This document shows positions 1-13,900 of a stretch of 64,000 nt of DNA, one piece after another; the first letter of the stretch is position 1; each line of letters starts with the position of its first letter. Location: NCBI RefSeq assembly GCF_037975245.1, contig NC_092562.1:31248554-31312553 (forward strand), read 5' to 3'. The DNA comes from Apostichopus japonicus (taxonomy: Eukaryota > Echinodermata > Holothuroidea > Aspidochirotida > Stichopodidae). Position numbers and translations under genes: made by a program. A model generated the notes under the pieces. That model was given only the letters and a program-made list of their open reading frames with translations. It ran no database searches and was not told where the DNA came from.

Positions 1-231
1 TTCAAAAATAGTGAATAATTTTCCAAGCATGTTGTCAAAGTATGAGAACGCTAATGTTGCGTTTGACAGAGAAACGATTTTTTAATCGATAAGGATAGAC
101 ATTTCAAATATGATTTGAACAGTACAGAACGTGACGTCAGCTATGCCATAGCAGATTGCTACATAACCCACCCGCCGCACAGTTCCTATACGGTAATCAC
201 AACAAAAACTGCGTTTGTATACAGATAAATT

Positions 232-785
232 CCTTCCTTATTTTCCGGTGAAATTTCTTAGAAATTAGATATGTTTTCAAAAACTCCTTAAGCCGCCATG
301 TACTAGATCGGTGGTTCCGTGATCTTTGCGTAACACAAGGTAAATTTGAACAGCAGACTCTTCGTTGTTTAGGCTATACATCGCGCTATTCAGCTCCAAC
401 GCGAAGAATGTTCGCATGTAGGCTATACTCAGACGTTGACAATCGAACAGTTCTGCGAAGCCTAAGCTTGTCAGTGCTACATTCTGCTCTGACAACGATT
501 CCGATAAATTTCTTCCATAATTTCCGGTGAAATTTCTTATAAATTCGATATGATTTAAAAATCACCTTAAGCCGCCATATATGTAGTAGATCGGTGGTTT
601 CGTGGTCTTTGTGTAACACAAGATAAGTTTTAACAGCAGACTCTTTGTTGTTTATACATCGCGCTATCCAGCTCCAGCGCGAAGAATGTTCGCGTGTATG
701 GGCTACTCTAACGTTGACAATCGGACAGTTCTGCGAAGCTTCTCGGTGCTATATTCTGCTCTGACATCGATTCCGCCAAGTTTCA
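232..785. repeat. Tandem duplication, ~279-bp period
   Basis: The stretch from TTCCGGTGAAATTTCTTA at 243 recurs at 522, including the AAGCCGCCAT, GTAACACAAG and GCGAAGAATGTTCGC landmarks. Two copies, a little diverged. Confidence 0.85.
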
Positions 786-2440
786 TCTTTCGGTGTACTT
801 TTCAAGTTTCCGTTTACTGTTAATTTGATCCGTGAATTTTATTTCAGCGATTTCGAAGAACAGTTTATGAACTGTAGTTTGAGTATAGTGTACTAACTAC
901 TATTTGCAACGCTATACGTTCACGAGTAAGTACGTTATATATATTAGGCAATCCAATGTGCTTACACGTGAGTTTATTTGCTGCGGAAATGGGAGTGCTA
1001 ACTTCAACTCGCCTGTTTTGCCTGTTTGCAAGCACTACGTCAATCACCATATTGAAGCGTTCGAACAAACGGTACTTTTGGTGAGAAACTGTTGAATTTG
1101 AAACCAGATTTCTACAAGAAGAAAACGTCGAATGGGGACAATTTTTACATGGTTAGAAAGAGAAAAATAATAACTACAAGGGCAATGTATCAAAATCTTC
1201 CACCAGACAATTCCTTTAACTGAGTAAGATAGAATACTTCACTAGTTGAGCATAGACTGATTTGTTATTGTTTTGCTGTGTCTCCATGAGTTGTGTAAGT
1301 TGTCCTTGTTTTTAGTCATGTCGAGCGTTAAAAGGACAAGAGCTTACACATTGTCGTGTCTTGGTCATGTGTTGAAGGACTAGAGGTATTTTGAACACTG
1401 TCAATTATTATGCACTATTATCTATAGGAATGAGGTGTATTGTGTTGAAGTTATAGTTATTTATATTGTTTGTGCTGTATGCAGCACAGCCAAGAACAAT
1501 AGCTTTGCTTATTTGTATCGTATTTTGTATTTCCTTCTGTGCATTTCACATTATCATTGTGTATGTATTGGTTTTTGTCAATGACATGGCCGTGGTATTT
1601 AGTCAGGACAGGGCCAGATTAAGCTAGTGCAGGGCCTGTAGTATTCAGCTAAGGCTTATTCCATTTTCATTTCCATCTTTGTGCAGCAGGTATGACTTCA
1701 GTTTCAAATATTTATGCATTGTATATCATATAGATACCACACTCCCATTAATTATTGTGTTAAAATACTAACCCCAATTGAAGGTAATAATTCGCTATTT
1801 AAACCCTAAACACCCAGTTGCTCATAAAGTTGAAGGCAGTATGGTACTATAGTAAAAGAGCTAGTGTAGAGTCACTGAATCAGAATTGAATGCTTGCAAG
1901 CATTAAGTGCGGGGCCATTGAAAATGCGGGGCCCATGTATTATATGGGTAGGCTATATTGTTTTCTGCGGGACGAGTTGTCATGTTTGGACTTATCCATA
2001 TGTTTACTTTATGTATTCCTGTGTTATCCTTTATTTGATAAAGTTTGATTGTTCAGTATATTTTAAGCTGAATAAATGCGTATTTTGTTATACATTGACT
2101 GTATTAACTTTTGATTAACTGTAATAGTACTGCATCATTTGAAAATGCGCCCTTTAATGCCTCTGTCATAACATTTACCTTCCTCTGACATTTTAAAGAC
2201 CAACTATGGAGACTTTTCGATGAACATAAAATCCCACCATTTTGCATGTATGTAATCCTTAACTCACTCCAATTACATTGCTGTAATTAACTTTACCAAT
2301 TTCTGGCGTTAAATACGTGAAAAAAATGGGTAGAAAAGTCAGCTTTATAGGAAACTTATTTCAGACATCCTGAAACAAGACATCAGGTGACCATGTGACG
2401 TCATCTTTGGTATACTGCACTCACAACAATACTTTTAGTG
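786..2440. other. No recognised gene
   Basis: AT-rich with short scattered open frames lacking codon or family signal. Two hAT-like GGGCC-rich fragments near 1605-1650 and 1905-1940 are suggestive but unbounded. Confidence 0.5.
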
Positions 2441-2501
2441 TGTAAAGTTGTATACTTATAGCTGCCAAAAACGTCAACGATATTACTCCTTTTCCCCCGA
2501 A

Positions 2502-2678
2502 ATGCCACAACTCTGTGTTGTTGGAGGTTGCAGTTATACCTCAGCCAACAAAAGCAGCAGCTTTTTTAGCTTTCCGAGTAGAAGAACCGATGTACAACGC
2601 TGTAGACTAAATTTGGATCAATTTTGTGAGATCGACGAGGAAAGATTTTTCAGCACCCGGAGTATCTCATGCCCATGA
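2502..2678 (+). pseudogene. THAP-like zinc-finger N-terminus, probably broken
   Basis: Open frame MPQLCVVGGCSYTSANKSSS followed by FFSFPSRRTDVQR resembles a THAP domain (C.V.GC, then SFF.FP). The expected Trp and the C-terminal C..H/AVPTVF part are not found. A TGA at 2676 ends the frame just after a Cys, and an open frame of 146 codons resumes in the same frame at 2685 without recognisable homology. THAP domains occur in host DNA-binding proteins and in P/Kolobok-type transposases. It may be a first exon or a decayed relic. Confidence 0.4.
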
Positions 2679-2684
2679 GTCCAC

Positions 2685-4600
2685 ATGCATGACCCTGCCT
2701 CCGTGTATGCTGCAAATGTCTCATTCTGCGAAACTTATATACTTTCGACAGCTGTGGCGGACATAGCTAATGTGAAATTGACCCTTTCAAGTCTCCTCCT
2801 AAACACGTCCTGCTATATCACGCAATTGACAGTATACTATTTACTGTTTGAGATGACCGTATGTAGACAGTGTATAGACCGTGCCTATAGGATAGCATTG
2901 TTTGTACATGTAGTGAGTTTAAACCCCCGCCGGGGTTGGCTCACAGCATGTGTAAATAGTCATGTTAGGATTTCATCGCATTTATCCATTTCATTTGTTG
3001 TATTCCAGTATCGTGAGTTTGTGATACATGTTTTATATTGTCCGTTATGCTTGTTCCGGCATCTGCATGGTCCAAGGAGTGGAATAAAACGGTACTATAT
3101 AGGGATCGGACGTTTTATTTTGTAAGTGACTGTCTTTTGATTGTGGGATGTTACTGTTTCAACTAGACCTATTGGAATTACACAGAGTCACGGTAGTATT
3201 TTGCCCAGGATTGAACGAGAAACGTAGATTTGGATATTCACTGCTAACTTTGGTTATTGACAGGATTCTATTTCTGTGTTTGTACTTTTGGATATGAAAA
3301 CGAGTAAGTACTACGTTCAGCTGAAGCTTAGTCATGTATATGCTACCCTGGTCGATTCGGGCCAGCGTCTTCTCGTAGTTGTTCGATTATGTTTAGTGTT
3401 TCATGGGTTGACAGTAACGTTAACCATTTTCCCGTCACATATCACGCATGAGGCATCTTTTAGGTCTATTCTTCTGTTCAGTTTGCGGTATCTTGCGATC
3501 AAATTGTAATACGGAATCGGCAAGCTGCGTGCATGTTCTACAGTATATTGTACCGTACATACCTATCGACGCCGCTATTTAAACGATGCCTTCATTTTAG
3601 TGGAAAGTTTGCAAATAAAATAACACATTTTACTAAATTTTCTGCTTAAAATTATCTTAAAACTAGTTGTTTACCTTAATGTGTTCTTGTTTAAAGCCAG
3701 CTTTTCAAACGCTCGAAATTGGAAGTCAAATACAGTACAAATTGTTTGCTATCTATGTATAAACAGTGCCTATTTCAGCGTTTGATTTTTCGCGGTATAC
3801 CAAAGATGACTTCACACGGTAACCAGAGAATCCTTTTGGTCAATCTCTGTTTTCAGACATTCCAGAGGTACATGTCACTTGGCCACCCCTTTTTGTGGTT
3901 ATTTTTTGATGGGTTATAGTCGGTTTTCGAAGATTATTTTTTACACATGTTGATTATGGGTATGTAAACTCCCAAATTAATGGAAAATCCCCCCCAAAAA
4001 AGTTGTCTCCATATTTGGTCTTTAATAGGCTCTCTCGGTAGTTCCCAGGATATTTGAGCTGTGCACTTTTCCACACTCAATTCCTTTGCTAGGCTTGGCG
4101 AATTGATCACATAACACACATGCTGACATTCCAAACTAATCAGGTTGGAAAGTGAAAAAGTGGGCAATTGGGAAAACAGGAATGGCAGTCTTTACTAAAA
4201 GGCAGACCTTTAAATGATTGACCTAGAGTGTTGCCCCTTGCGCAAAGGAATTGCTTTGAATTTGCTTTGTCAGGATTTTATGTTAGCAATGTATAACATT
4301 ATGCATTGCAATGCAATTTAATATATTTTCAAATTTGTTCATTTAGGAGATATTGTTTATTGTGTTTTGTCTCTTGCCTTACAATGGCTGTCCTTAACTT
4401 CCAGCCTGAACACTCCTGCTACCCTTGGTGATCACTTTCGAGGTAGGGGTAAAGGTACCTAAATCCATAATATCTGCCACTTTCTGAGTTTCCCCTGCAC
4501 TGATAAGAGGTAATTTAAAATAAGTGTCCATAAGGTTTCTGGCAACAAATACCAGATCTGAGTTACTTAATCTGACCAGAGACCATTTACCATGACCAAC
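2685..4600. other. No recognised gene; unassigned 146-codon frame at 2685-3125
   Basis: The 2685-3125 plus-strand frame has no family motif and unremarkable composition. The remainder is AT-rich, with no exon-like conserved domain on either strand. Confidence 0.4.
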
Positions 4601-4768
4601 TAAAAGATTAAGTACAATTCAAAAGACACTTGCGTTCCACGTATTTGTCTCTTAATGTTGATGTTTCCTGACACCAGCTGTTCGTGAGCTGGTGAAACAA
4701 ATAAACCCCATAATCACGGTTTTTGGCAACAACTACTAAAGATATCATTATCAATAAAAAAAACTTAC

Positions 4769-4903
4769 CATTTTCACAATTGTTTCCACTGAATCCAGGA
4801 GGACAAAGACACAGACCAGTTAAATCTGAGCAAACTCCTCCGTTAATACAAGGTTCACATGTATTAGTACAGTCAGGTGGACTCCACATTTTCTCTGGAC
4901 ATT
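4769..4903 (-). CDS. EGF-like exon (Tie-type) of the second gene
   Basis: 135 bp, phase 1 at both ends, 45 residues, acceptor attaag, donor gtaagt. Cys pattern W.P.C...C..C.NGGVC...TG.C.CPPGF.G..CE matches the first EGF-like repeat of Tie/MEGF-type ectodomains. The acceptor and first bases are duplicated just upstream (4904-5020). Confidence 0.9.
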
Positions 4904-7900
4904 CTTAATTGTAAAGGAGTGGAAAATATATCAGTAACATTGATGAATCAATTTGCATGTTCCCTGGACATTCTAAAATGTAAAGGAATATATTATAACA
5001 TTGATGAATCAGTTTGCATTTTGCTCTTTCTTGTTTCATATACTTTGATCTTCATAAAGTATTGGAAAAACAAAGGTTCTACAGTACAAATCGTTAACAT
5101 ACAAAATGGTATCCTTGATTTATTACAAAGTTTTTGCTAATCAAATCTATTAAAACATGCAACATGCTATCCTTGATGTAATACAAAGTCTCTACTTACC
5201 AAATCTATTAAACATACAAGCAGGCCGTAGCAAGGTATTTGCCAAGGGAGGGGCGAAGCCAGTAGGCAAACTATCTAAGCGTAGCGCCACCATGGGTTGG
5301 CGAGAAGCGTTTCATAAAATTTTGGCTGAAAATGCCTCCCAGATCGCTGGAAATGGCACTTCCCAGGCCTTGTAGGTTGCATCTAAGCATTTTCTATTTG
5401 AAATTACTAGCCATATTATACCTTATCTACTTGTTATGGGGTACCTGTAACTGTATGCCAAAAAGAGATTATCTTGTCTTTCATCATGCTATGAGCAAGG
5501 CATATACCACAAACACATACATGCACATACACACCATTTAGATTGCATAGCTAACCATTGTTATTTGTACCAAAAAGTCAGTGCATGAAATATGAACACT
5601 TAAAGAATGTTATCAGTCATGAAGATTTCAGTAAACTCAACCACCAGTCTTAACTGATTGCACAGATATACATTATGTATGTCAGTATCTCATCCCACAC
5701 TACAATTTGACACATTGCGATCTTCCCTGCCTAAAGTAAATACCATCCTATAGACTCCACTGTTTGGGCCAAAAACAGTCAAGATTGAATATCTACCCTG
5801 CAGTTAGAATGCTAGCCATACTGAATGCTAATCCGCACAAATTCATGATTAAACACAAAGTGTACTATCTCAGTGGTCAAGCCAAATTTATTTTTACACA
5901 GGAAAGTAGAAGACACTTGTGTTTACAATCGGATGATGAATCCTAGGCCTTGTTCACACTTAAGAACGCACTCGCCTCAAGTCCGCAGGGACGATTATAA
6001 TTCCCTTAGTGTGCACGCTCGTGTACTCTTACTTCAAGCCCCCGCGTGCACTCTTAAGAATACTCCTCCTTTCAGGGTTTCTTCAAGCCCTCTTGCGTTC
6101 TTAATAATTGTAATGTGAACAGTCGCGGACTTATGGTGAACCAAGATCTTCCGATTAATTTATAATATCCGCTCTATCCAGTTGCAATTTGGCGGGTAAA
6201 TTTTTAAACGTGCAATTGGCCTACCGCACCAATCTGTCTTAGTGTACAGACCAGTGAGGCAAACCTATGTTGTGCTTGTTTGTTCAAGTATCAGTGTATC
6301 ACCTTTCTTAATCAAAGCACTGCCTAACGACTCCAAACTCACAGGTTTTTGAAGAGGCCAAATTGGTAATTTTATGTTAATTTCGAAACGGATGATTTAG
6401 AATCGGTTGAAACGGCAATTACTAAAGGCTAAAACTATAACGTAGGGCCTATCCTATAATGAAGTTAAACTAACCTATGCATACACCTTACTAGGTCTTT
6501 AGACCTAACATTAAATGCCTTTGATGTTGGATTAGCCTCAAATTACACATCAGCAGTAGAACAGTGACTAACAAGATCATTTGCTCATCCAATTGAAGGG
6601 TTTGTGAAGTGGTATGGATTGGGTTTGAAATTTGAATACAGTATATACTATTTATGTGCCATAACTGAACGTGATGGCGCAGTGGTGTACGGAGTGGTAC
6701 GTACCAAATTACGTATTACTCCGTAAACCACTGCGCCGGGACATTCAATTATCGCACATAAATAGTATACTGTATTCAAATTTCAAATGAATTGTGGCAA
6801 CGGCAAACCACAGGGAAATGACCTACTGTATTCACGCCTCAGTACTTGGGGGAGTTTATGCTATCAAGTAACAACTTATTAATGCTCAGTGAACTTGAGG
6901 AATGCCTTTCTATGACCAGGTTTGATCGACATGCCTGAAATACTTTACACAATGTACTTTTGTGGTGGTTGCACAGTGGTGGTATATTGTTCAGTTCTAT
7001 ACCAGCACTATACAAAAAAGGACTATACAAAAAAGGTCAGCATCACCTACCTACTGAATAGGATTTGTGTAAATAGACTGGCAAGAATCCATTCAACGCT
7101 TTTCTAGATCAAATTGTTTTGCAAAACCTTTGACAGTGAGAACTTCCATGCAACTGTGCAAATATACCCACCTCTTTTTCTCACTTAAGCTGTTATCTAT
7201 TATTGTGTTGGCAAGATTGATGAAAGACGTACCATGCATGGCTCTGTCTTTTACAAAGCTTCTGTTACACATGGCTGCCTATTTTACTTCTTTGAATTAA
7301 GTCATTATAGGAACTATATAATATCTAGTATGACTCATGGCAGCATTGTCTGTTCAAAATTTATATGTGTTTGTACAAAATGTAAACAGTTACTTAATTC
7401 TGCTTATTAAAAAATTTACTGGAATTAAATTGTTATTCACATTAAACCTTTTTATTTCTGTAATATTAAAGCATTCGTATTCATTATGCACCAGGTTTAA
7501 CTACTATAAGCAAGAGCAAGAGTTGATCCCTTCTTCTTTACCTTGCACTACCGGGGTAGAGCCTATAGATACATTGTTGCTTTGATTTCTGCACCATTGT
7601 TTTGAAGATATTAAAAATTAAAGTGAGATTTTGGTGACTGCAAATTTATGACCTAAGATATCTGAGACCTGTAGAAATTAGGTAAAACTAAGGTTAGGGA
7701 GCAGGAGGGCCATGTCCACATGCCTACCTGAACTACAGTAGGGCATTTTATATTGTGTAAGTTTGTTAAATAAAACTAAACTGTTCCTGTTAGCCACATA
7801 AAACACACATGCAGGCATACATGTGATCCCAGAGTTTACCCGCTGATATTAACATACAAGCTTTTAGCTCTCATTATAAATAGGTGGTTAATTGTTCAAG

Positions 7901-10900
7901 AAAGGGCTGGTACTGTTGAGTAGTGATGAAATGACATCGCATATTAGGTATACTTTATATTTATATGCAAATGCTCCTACTTTGAATGTTATGTAATTAT
8001 ATGTTGACAGAAGGGTTTCATTAACTCAAGAGCAGAACACATTTGGTTCTTAAGCTAGTAGATATTTTTAGAGTAACCTCTAGCTATGTATGTAGTTGAG
8101 TTGCAGTAGGTGAGAAGGGAGCAAGAGCGCAGTGCTAAAACGTTCCAATGTGTAGTAAGGTAGATGGGAAAGTGCAGATGTGGAGTGGGAGACAGCTAAA
8201 AGAGCCTTTGTTGTTTGTAAACAAAGGCTGTTGGAGGAATGACATCATTTGAAGCTTGGACAGATGAGAAACCAAGTATTGACCACCTTTGAATATTTGA
8301 GTGTATCCCATATGCTCATGTAGCCAAAGATGAGCGACAGAAACTCCACTCAAAGGCAAGGATGTGTATTCTCCTGGGCTATGGAACAGAAACAAAGGAA
8401 TATTGGCAGTATGATCCTCAACTAACAGTCTTTCATAGTCAAGATGTTCTGTTCAAGGAATTAAGCTATTGGGTCGAGAAGGAGCCTGATGAGCAAGAAG
8501 AAAAACAGTACATAATGATTCATTCTTCTAGTGACAAAGAACCAGTTGCTGATGATGTACACTGAAAGTTATGACGATCAGAAAGGGAAAGAAGACAACC
8601 CGTCATTATGGAGAACAGGCTGCCCTTGCAGGTGATAAGTTGAACGAGCCAACAACTGTGACAGAAGTGATTCAAGACTAATTAGCCCAGATGAGTCCAA
8701 ATGGCAGAGAGCCATGGGCAAGGTGGATGAAATCTCTATATGACAATGATAGAGAAGTTGCCAATGGATTGAAAGGCAGTTGGCAACAAGTGGGTGTTCA
8801 AAGTCTGGTGCTGAGGGCTCAGTTGAAGGGTACGAAGCTCAACTTGTGAAAACAGGGTTCTCTGAGACATTTGGAAATGAGAATGATGAAACCTTTTGCC
8901 CAGTGATCAAATTTGAATCACTTAGAACTGCCACAGCCTTTAGCAGTGAAGAACGGACTGAAGCTGCATCAGATGGACATGAAAACTGCCTTTTTAAATG
9001 GCAGCCTTGGAGAGACCTGTGCATACATATGTAACAGCCAGAGGGTTTTGTCGTCAATGGCCAAGAACACCTTCTATGCAAACTTAAACAAAGCATTTAT
9101 GGCCTGAAGCAGTCACCCCAATGTGATTCCTGCCTCGATCTACATGGCCTCAAAAGGAGAGGTGTTTATCATTGCCGTTTATGTTGATGATATTCTCTTG
9201 GCTGGAAAGGGTTATAAACGAATGGAACAAGTCATCTCTCGCCTATCAGTTTGAAGTGAAGTTTATAGAAGAACTCCATATTTCTTGTTATAGTGTAAAT
9301 CAAGGACTGTACTAATCTGCTGTGGGCAGTTTGCTGTACCTATCAACTATGACAAGACCAAATATAACCTATACATGAGCAGTGTGGCAAGGTTCATTGC
9401 CAATCCAACCCAGCAGAACTGTACTGTCATCAAACGTATTATGCGTTTCTTAAAGGTTTCCTAAACTTTGCTCTAATGTACATCAAAGATGGCTCAAAGA
9501 CTTCAGTGGATACTCGATCAGATGCTGAATGGGCAGAAGATATCGATGACCACATGTCAACCTCAGGTTATTTGTTCCAGACGAGTGGAACTGCAGTCAG
9601 TTGCAAGAGCAGAAAGCAAAAAAGTGTTGCACTCTCTACTGCGGAAGCTGAATACATGGCATTGTTGAGTGCTGCATAAGAAGCAGTTTGGTTGCAGGGA
9701 CTAAACACCTACAGGTATTTGAAAAGTGAATCTACCTCGAGCTACTGTCATCTTTGAATATAACTGTTCTTCCATTCACATCGTGAAAACTCCATAGTTA
9801 ATCCATGGAATAGCCAAGCACGTAGAATACCATTTTATCCGCCAACAAGATCAGAGCGCAAACATGAAGCTTGAATATTGCGGAACAGAAGAAACCGTGG
9901 TGGATATGCTCACAAAAGAATTGCAAGGGGACAAATTTAAACAGCTGAGAAAGACTGTGGAGTCAAAGAATTGACTGGACCTTTTGCCTGCAATTGAATA
10001 GTTAAAATATTAAAGTAAACTACTTTTGTCGGACTGTATTTATACTGTATCTTTGTGTTATGCGTTAGCGTTATTTTTGTTAAGTATATGAACCCTAAAA
10101 AAATTGCATTATACTGTTACTCTTTATATAAACTCTGATGTCAAAGAGCCTGTAGCAATTACTGAGAAAGTTTCATACCTGTAGTTTTATGAGAATGAAG
10201 TTCTGTACAAAGTAAACAGAAACTCAGAGCTAGCCTAGGGAGGGGTAATCACAACTTTGTTTGCAAATCAGGGCTTTTTATGTACAGGTACCACAAAAAG
10301 TATATTTAATACGTGGTAAAATAGACAAGTATTCTTGTATTGTTAGAATAGAAAAAAACATAACAATAAGACTTAATTTCAATATTTTAGAAAACTGGGA
10401 CTAATTCATAAACCCTTTCCACATTTTGCACAGAAAGCAACACATTTTCAACAAGTTTTATGAATATCCAAGCTTTTGCTGCATATATAACACTGATATA
10501 TATTTAACACAATGTGCTCATTTTGAAAAGCTTTTTTAACTATTTCCTTGCTATTATTTGGTCAGTGACGCATTTCTTCCTTTCAGGAAGTGCTAAAGAT
10601 GAGAATGTGGGGGCAATAGATCAACTTCATTTGGGCCTTGTTCATGCTTCAGAACGCACCCGTACTTCTAGTCTGCATTGGTGATTCCCTTAGTGTGAAC
10701 GCCAAATACTAATACTTAAAGTCCACGGGCCGTCTTAAGAATTAGTCCTCCTTTGGGGGCTTCTTCAATCCCTCTTGCGTTTTTAATAAATATAATATGA
10801 ACGGTAAGTTATATAAGTTATATAATATCCGCTCTATCCAGTTACAATTGGACGGGTATTTCTGAAGGTGCAGTAAGTAAGTGGGTTTGTTTGTAAACGT

Positions 10901-13900
10901 ATCCAGGCAGTTGCCTTTCTTAACGAAACACTACCGAACAAGGCTATATGCGCACCCATTTCATTTTCCTTTGAGCCTATTCGACCAACACTGCTAACAA
11001 GTTACCCTAAAGGTTGTCAGACGAACACAAACTGAAAAACGTAGTCCACTTAAATGTAATAAACTTTAATTCACTGTACACCGACTGCACAGATTTTTGA
11101 AGAGACCAAAATTGGTTATTTTTTGTTTATTTCAAAACAGATGTTTTGGGGTTCGGTTACCATGGCAATTAGTAAACCATTATGTCTAGACTGGCCAACA
11201 ATGAAGTTACATCAGCCTAGGCATAGATCTTACTAGGTCTTTGGACCAAACATTAAATGACTTTGATGTTGGTTAGCCTCAAATATGACATCAGCAGTAA
11301 AACGCTGACTAGCAAGATCTTTCACTCATCCATTTGAAGGGTTTGGAAGAAATCTGAATCTGGTTTAACGTGTATAGTGGAAATGATAGTGGTATGGAGT
11401 GCTTTGAATACAGTGAGCGATGATGCAATATTGTGGGACAGTGGTGTACAGAGTAGTACTTTATTACTACTTAATACGAAACTCATTCGTTCTTAAATGT
11501 AAACAAGGCCTTGTTTTCACACCTAAACCCTTGCAATAAAGAAGACATTTAGTTAACTTATTTCATAAGGGACCATTGCCAAATCTAATCGCTGTCATGA
11601 AGGCGTGTGCTCACAAGGCTATTGTTCACTTCTTCAGCTTGGTTATTCACTTGAGTGATCAGCTCTCAGCTGAGACTAAGGGGAAAATGGGAAAATATAA
11701 ATAGCTGATATGACCTTTTAACCCTTGCGCAGTATGTTAATCTCACAAGCGGACTTAATACGAAACTCATTCGTTCTTCAATGTCAACAAGGCCTTGTTT
11801 TCACACCTTGTTTCCACACCTAAACCATTGCAACAAAAAAGAAATTTAGTTAAACTTATTTCATAAGGGACCATTGCCAAATCTAATCGCTGTCATGAAG
11901 GCGTGTGCTCACAAGGCTATTGTTCACTTCTTCAGCTTGGTTATACACTTGAGTGATCAGCTCTCAGCTGAGACTAAGATTTAAAGTAGAACGATAGTGA
12001 CAGAAAAAAAATCTCTCATTTTCATATATAATGTAGTTTATATGTTACCAAGCAACATATTTTTTTAATTTTCCAAATAGCACACCGGAAAGTTATAAAA
12101 AAGGGAATTGAAACATCGTTTTTTCGTCTCCGTAATTTAGGAATTTGCAAACACTGCAACGACCTTGAACAGCCCTCAGGTCAGTGAATGACGTCACTGT
12201 GATGATCTTTTCTGTTGTGAACTGTTCAGTACGGAGCTGTGCGTGCATTTCGTGTCAGCATAACTGTTATTTTCCGGCGTAATGTTCAAGACATAAATAG
12301 ATAATGAATATCACAGTGTTTCTTGATTTCTTCACCACGTGTTTACAAGTTTTTTTTTAACGAAATTTGCGGCGATTTCGCAACGATTTCCCAATATCTG
12401 AAGAGGTAACTCGCAAGCTGACCCAAAGTAACGTAAATCTCAAGATCACGTTTTGGCGGGTTTTATACAGAGTGATGTATGAATGTGCTCACTTACCAGT
12501 CAAACTGGCACAATAACAATAGTGATGATAGTCTCAAACGTAGTTTAGTATAACATCCGAAAGAAAATCCAAAGTTCTAAACAAAGTAGATTCGCTTGTA
12601 TGCACTAGGCCTACTGTAAAACATAAACGTTCCTTGTTCCGTGCGTCATTAAATCCAACAGAAAGGTTTCACTGAGCTTGAAATACAACCGCATTTGAAC
12701 TCAATCGAGTAGTTAGTCTAGCTCGAACAATTTTCTCACTACATGCAATGCCTATTGCGTTTCACATGCATGCCTCGTGGTTTGGGCTTCAGGAGGAATC
12801 GTATTCTAGCCCAACTTCACGTAGGTCCGCAAACGGTACTTTCACACTGTGCAAACATAAGTGACAGTGTGCGCTACCGTAAGTAATACTTACACGATGT
12901 TTTGTTTCGCTCGAGCATACATACATTTCCTATTCGTATTACATTTAAAGTGGTTTGGAGGGTATGAACACATCTCTGCCCAAAAAAACTCTGCCTAAGC
13001 GACGTCCATGCCCCAATTGAAATTTGCACGTGGATTCTCTCCTCACATAGTCATTGGGTTGTTCACGTCTGACATGTCTTCCAGTTCCAACACTTACTGT
13101 TGCATTTATCGGATATATATAAATAATGCGGAATAAAAGCATCAATCTTTCAAACCTTTTTTACTCTAGTGACCTTGCCACACGCAAATTTCAATTGGGC
13201 CAGAGATGGCTCTATGACCGAATATTCCGTAATTTACATTGGGGCAGTCGGCTTCACTAAAACGACAAGAAAAAGCAGGAACAATAACACCTTATTAAAA
13301 TTAGACCGTTAAATGTCTCACGCAGTGTATCAAATCTCCTCTCTGGTTTAGGTTTTTTGTCGAGTCCAATATAGAGTAGGTTGCAACTAAACTTACACAC
13401 TAAGTGCACACTGCTGAAGTACACTACGCCGAGCTCACTTTGTTATCATCATAATGACGTCACATGTCACTGTAGATCACGTGATCATCATATCGCTGTT
13501 CGCGAAAAGCCCAATTTTTGTTTAAAAAATCAACGAGTTTAGGATTTTTTTTTAAGCCTTTCCCAACATCGGATTGACTTGAATTTTCACATGTGTAATA
13601 TGGAAACCAACTAGAATACTCTTGAATAAAATCGTATTTTTTCGTCGATGCTGAAAAATCACTATCGTTCCTCTTTAATGAGGAGGGGGGCAGTCTATGA
13701 CATCATTGGTGTGGACAATGAACTTTTTTGTTTAGGACCGAGATGAATAACATTTAGTTTTGAATAATGATTAAGTTTCACAGGTTAACTTTTTCTGGTC
13801 TAAAGCTATCAGGCATCAACAATCGATTCAAGTTTATTTTGTTTGTACGATTGTGTCGCATTAGTGCACAGTTTTTTAAAGCCTATTTGTAATGCAGTAT

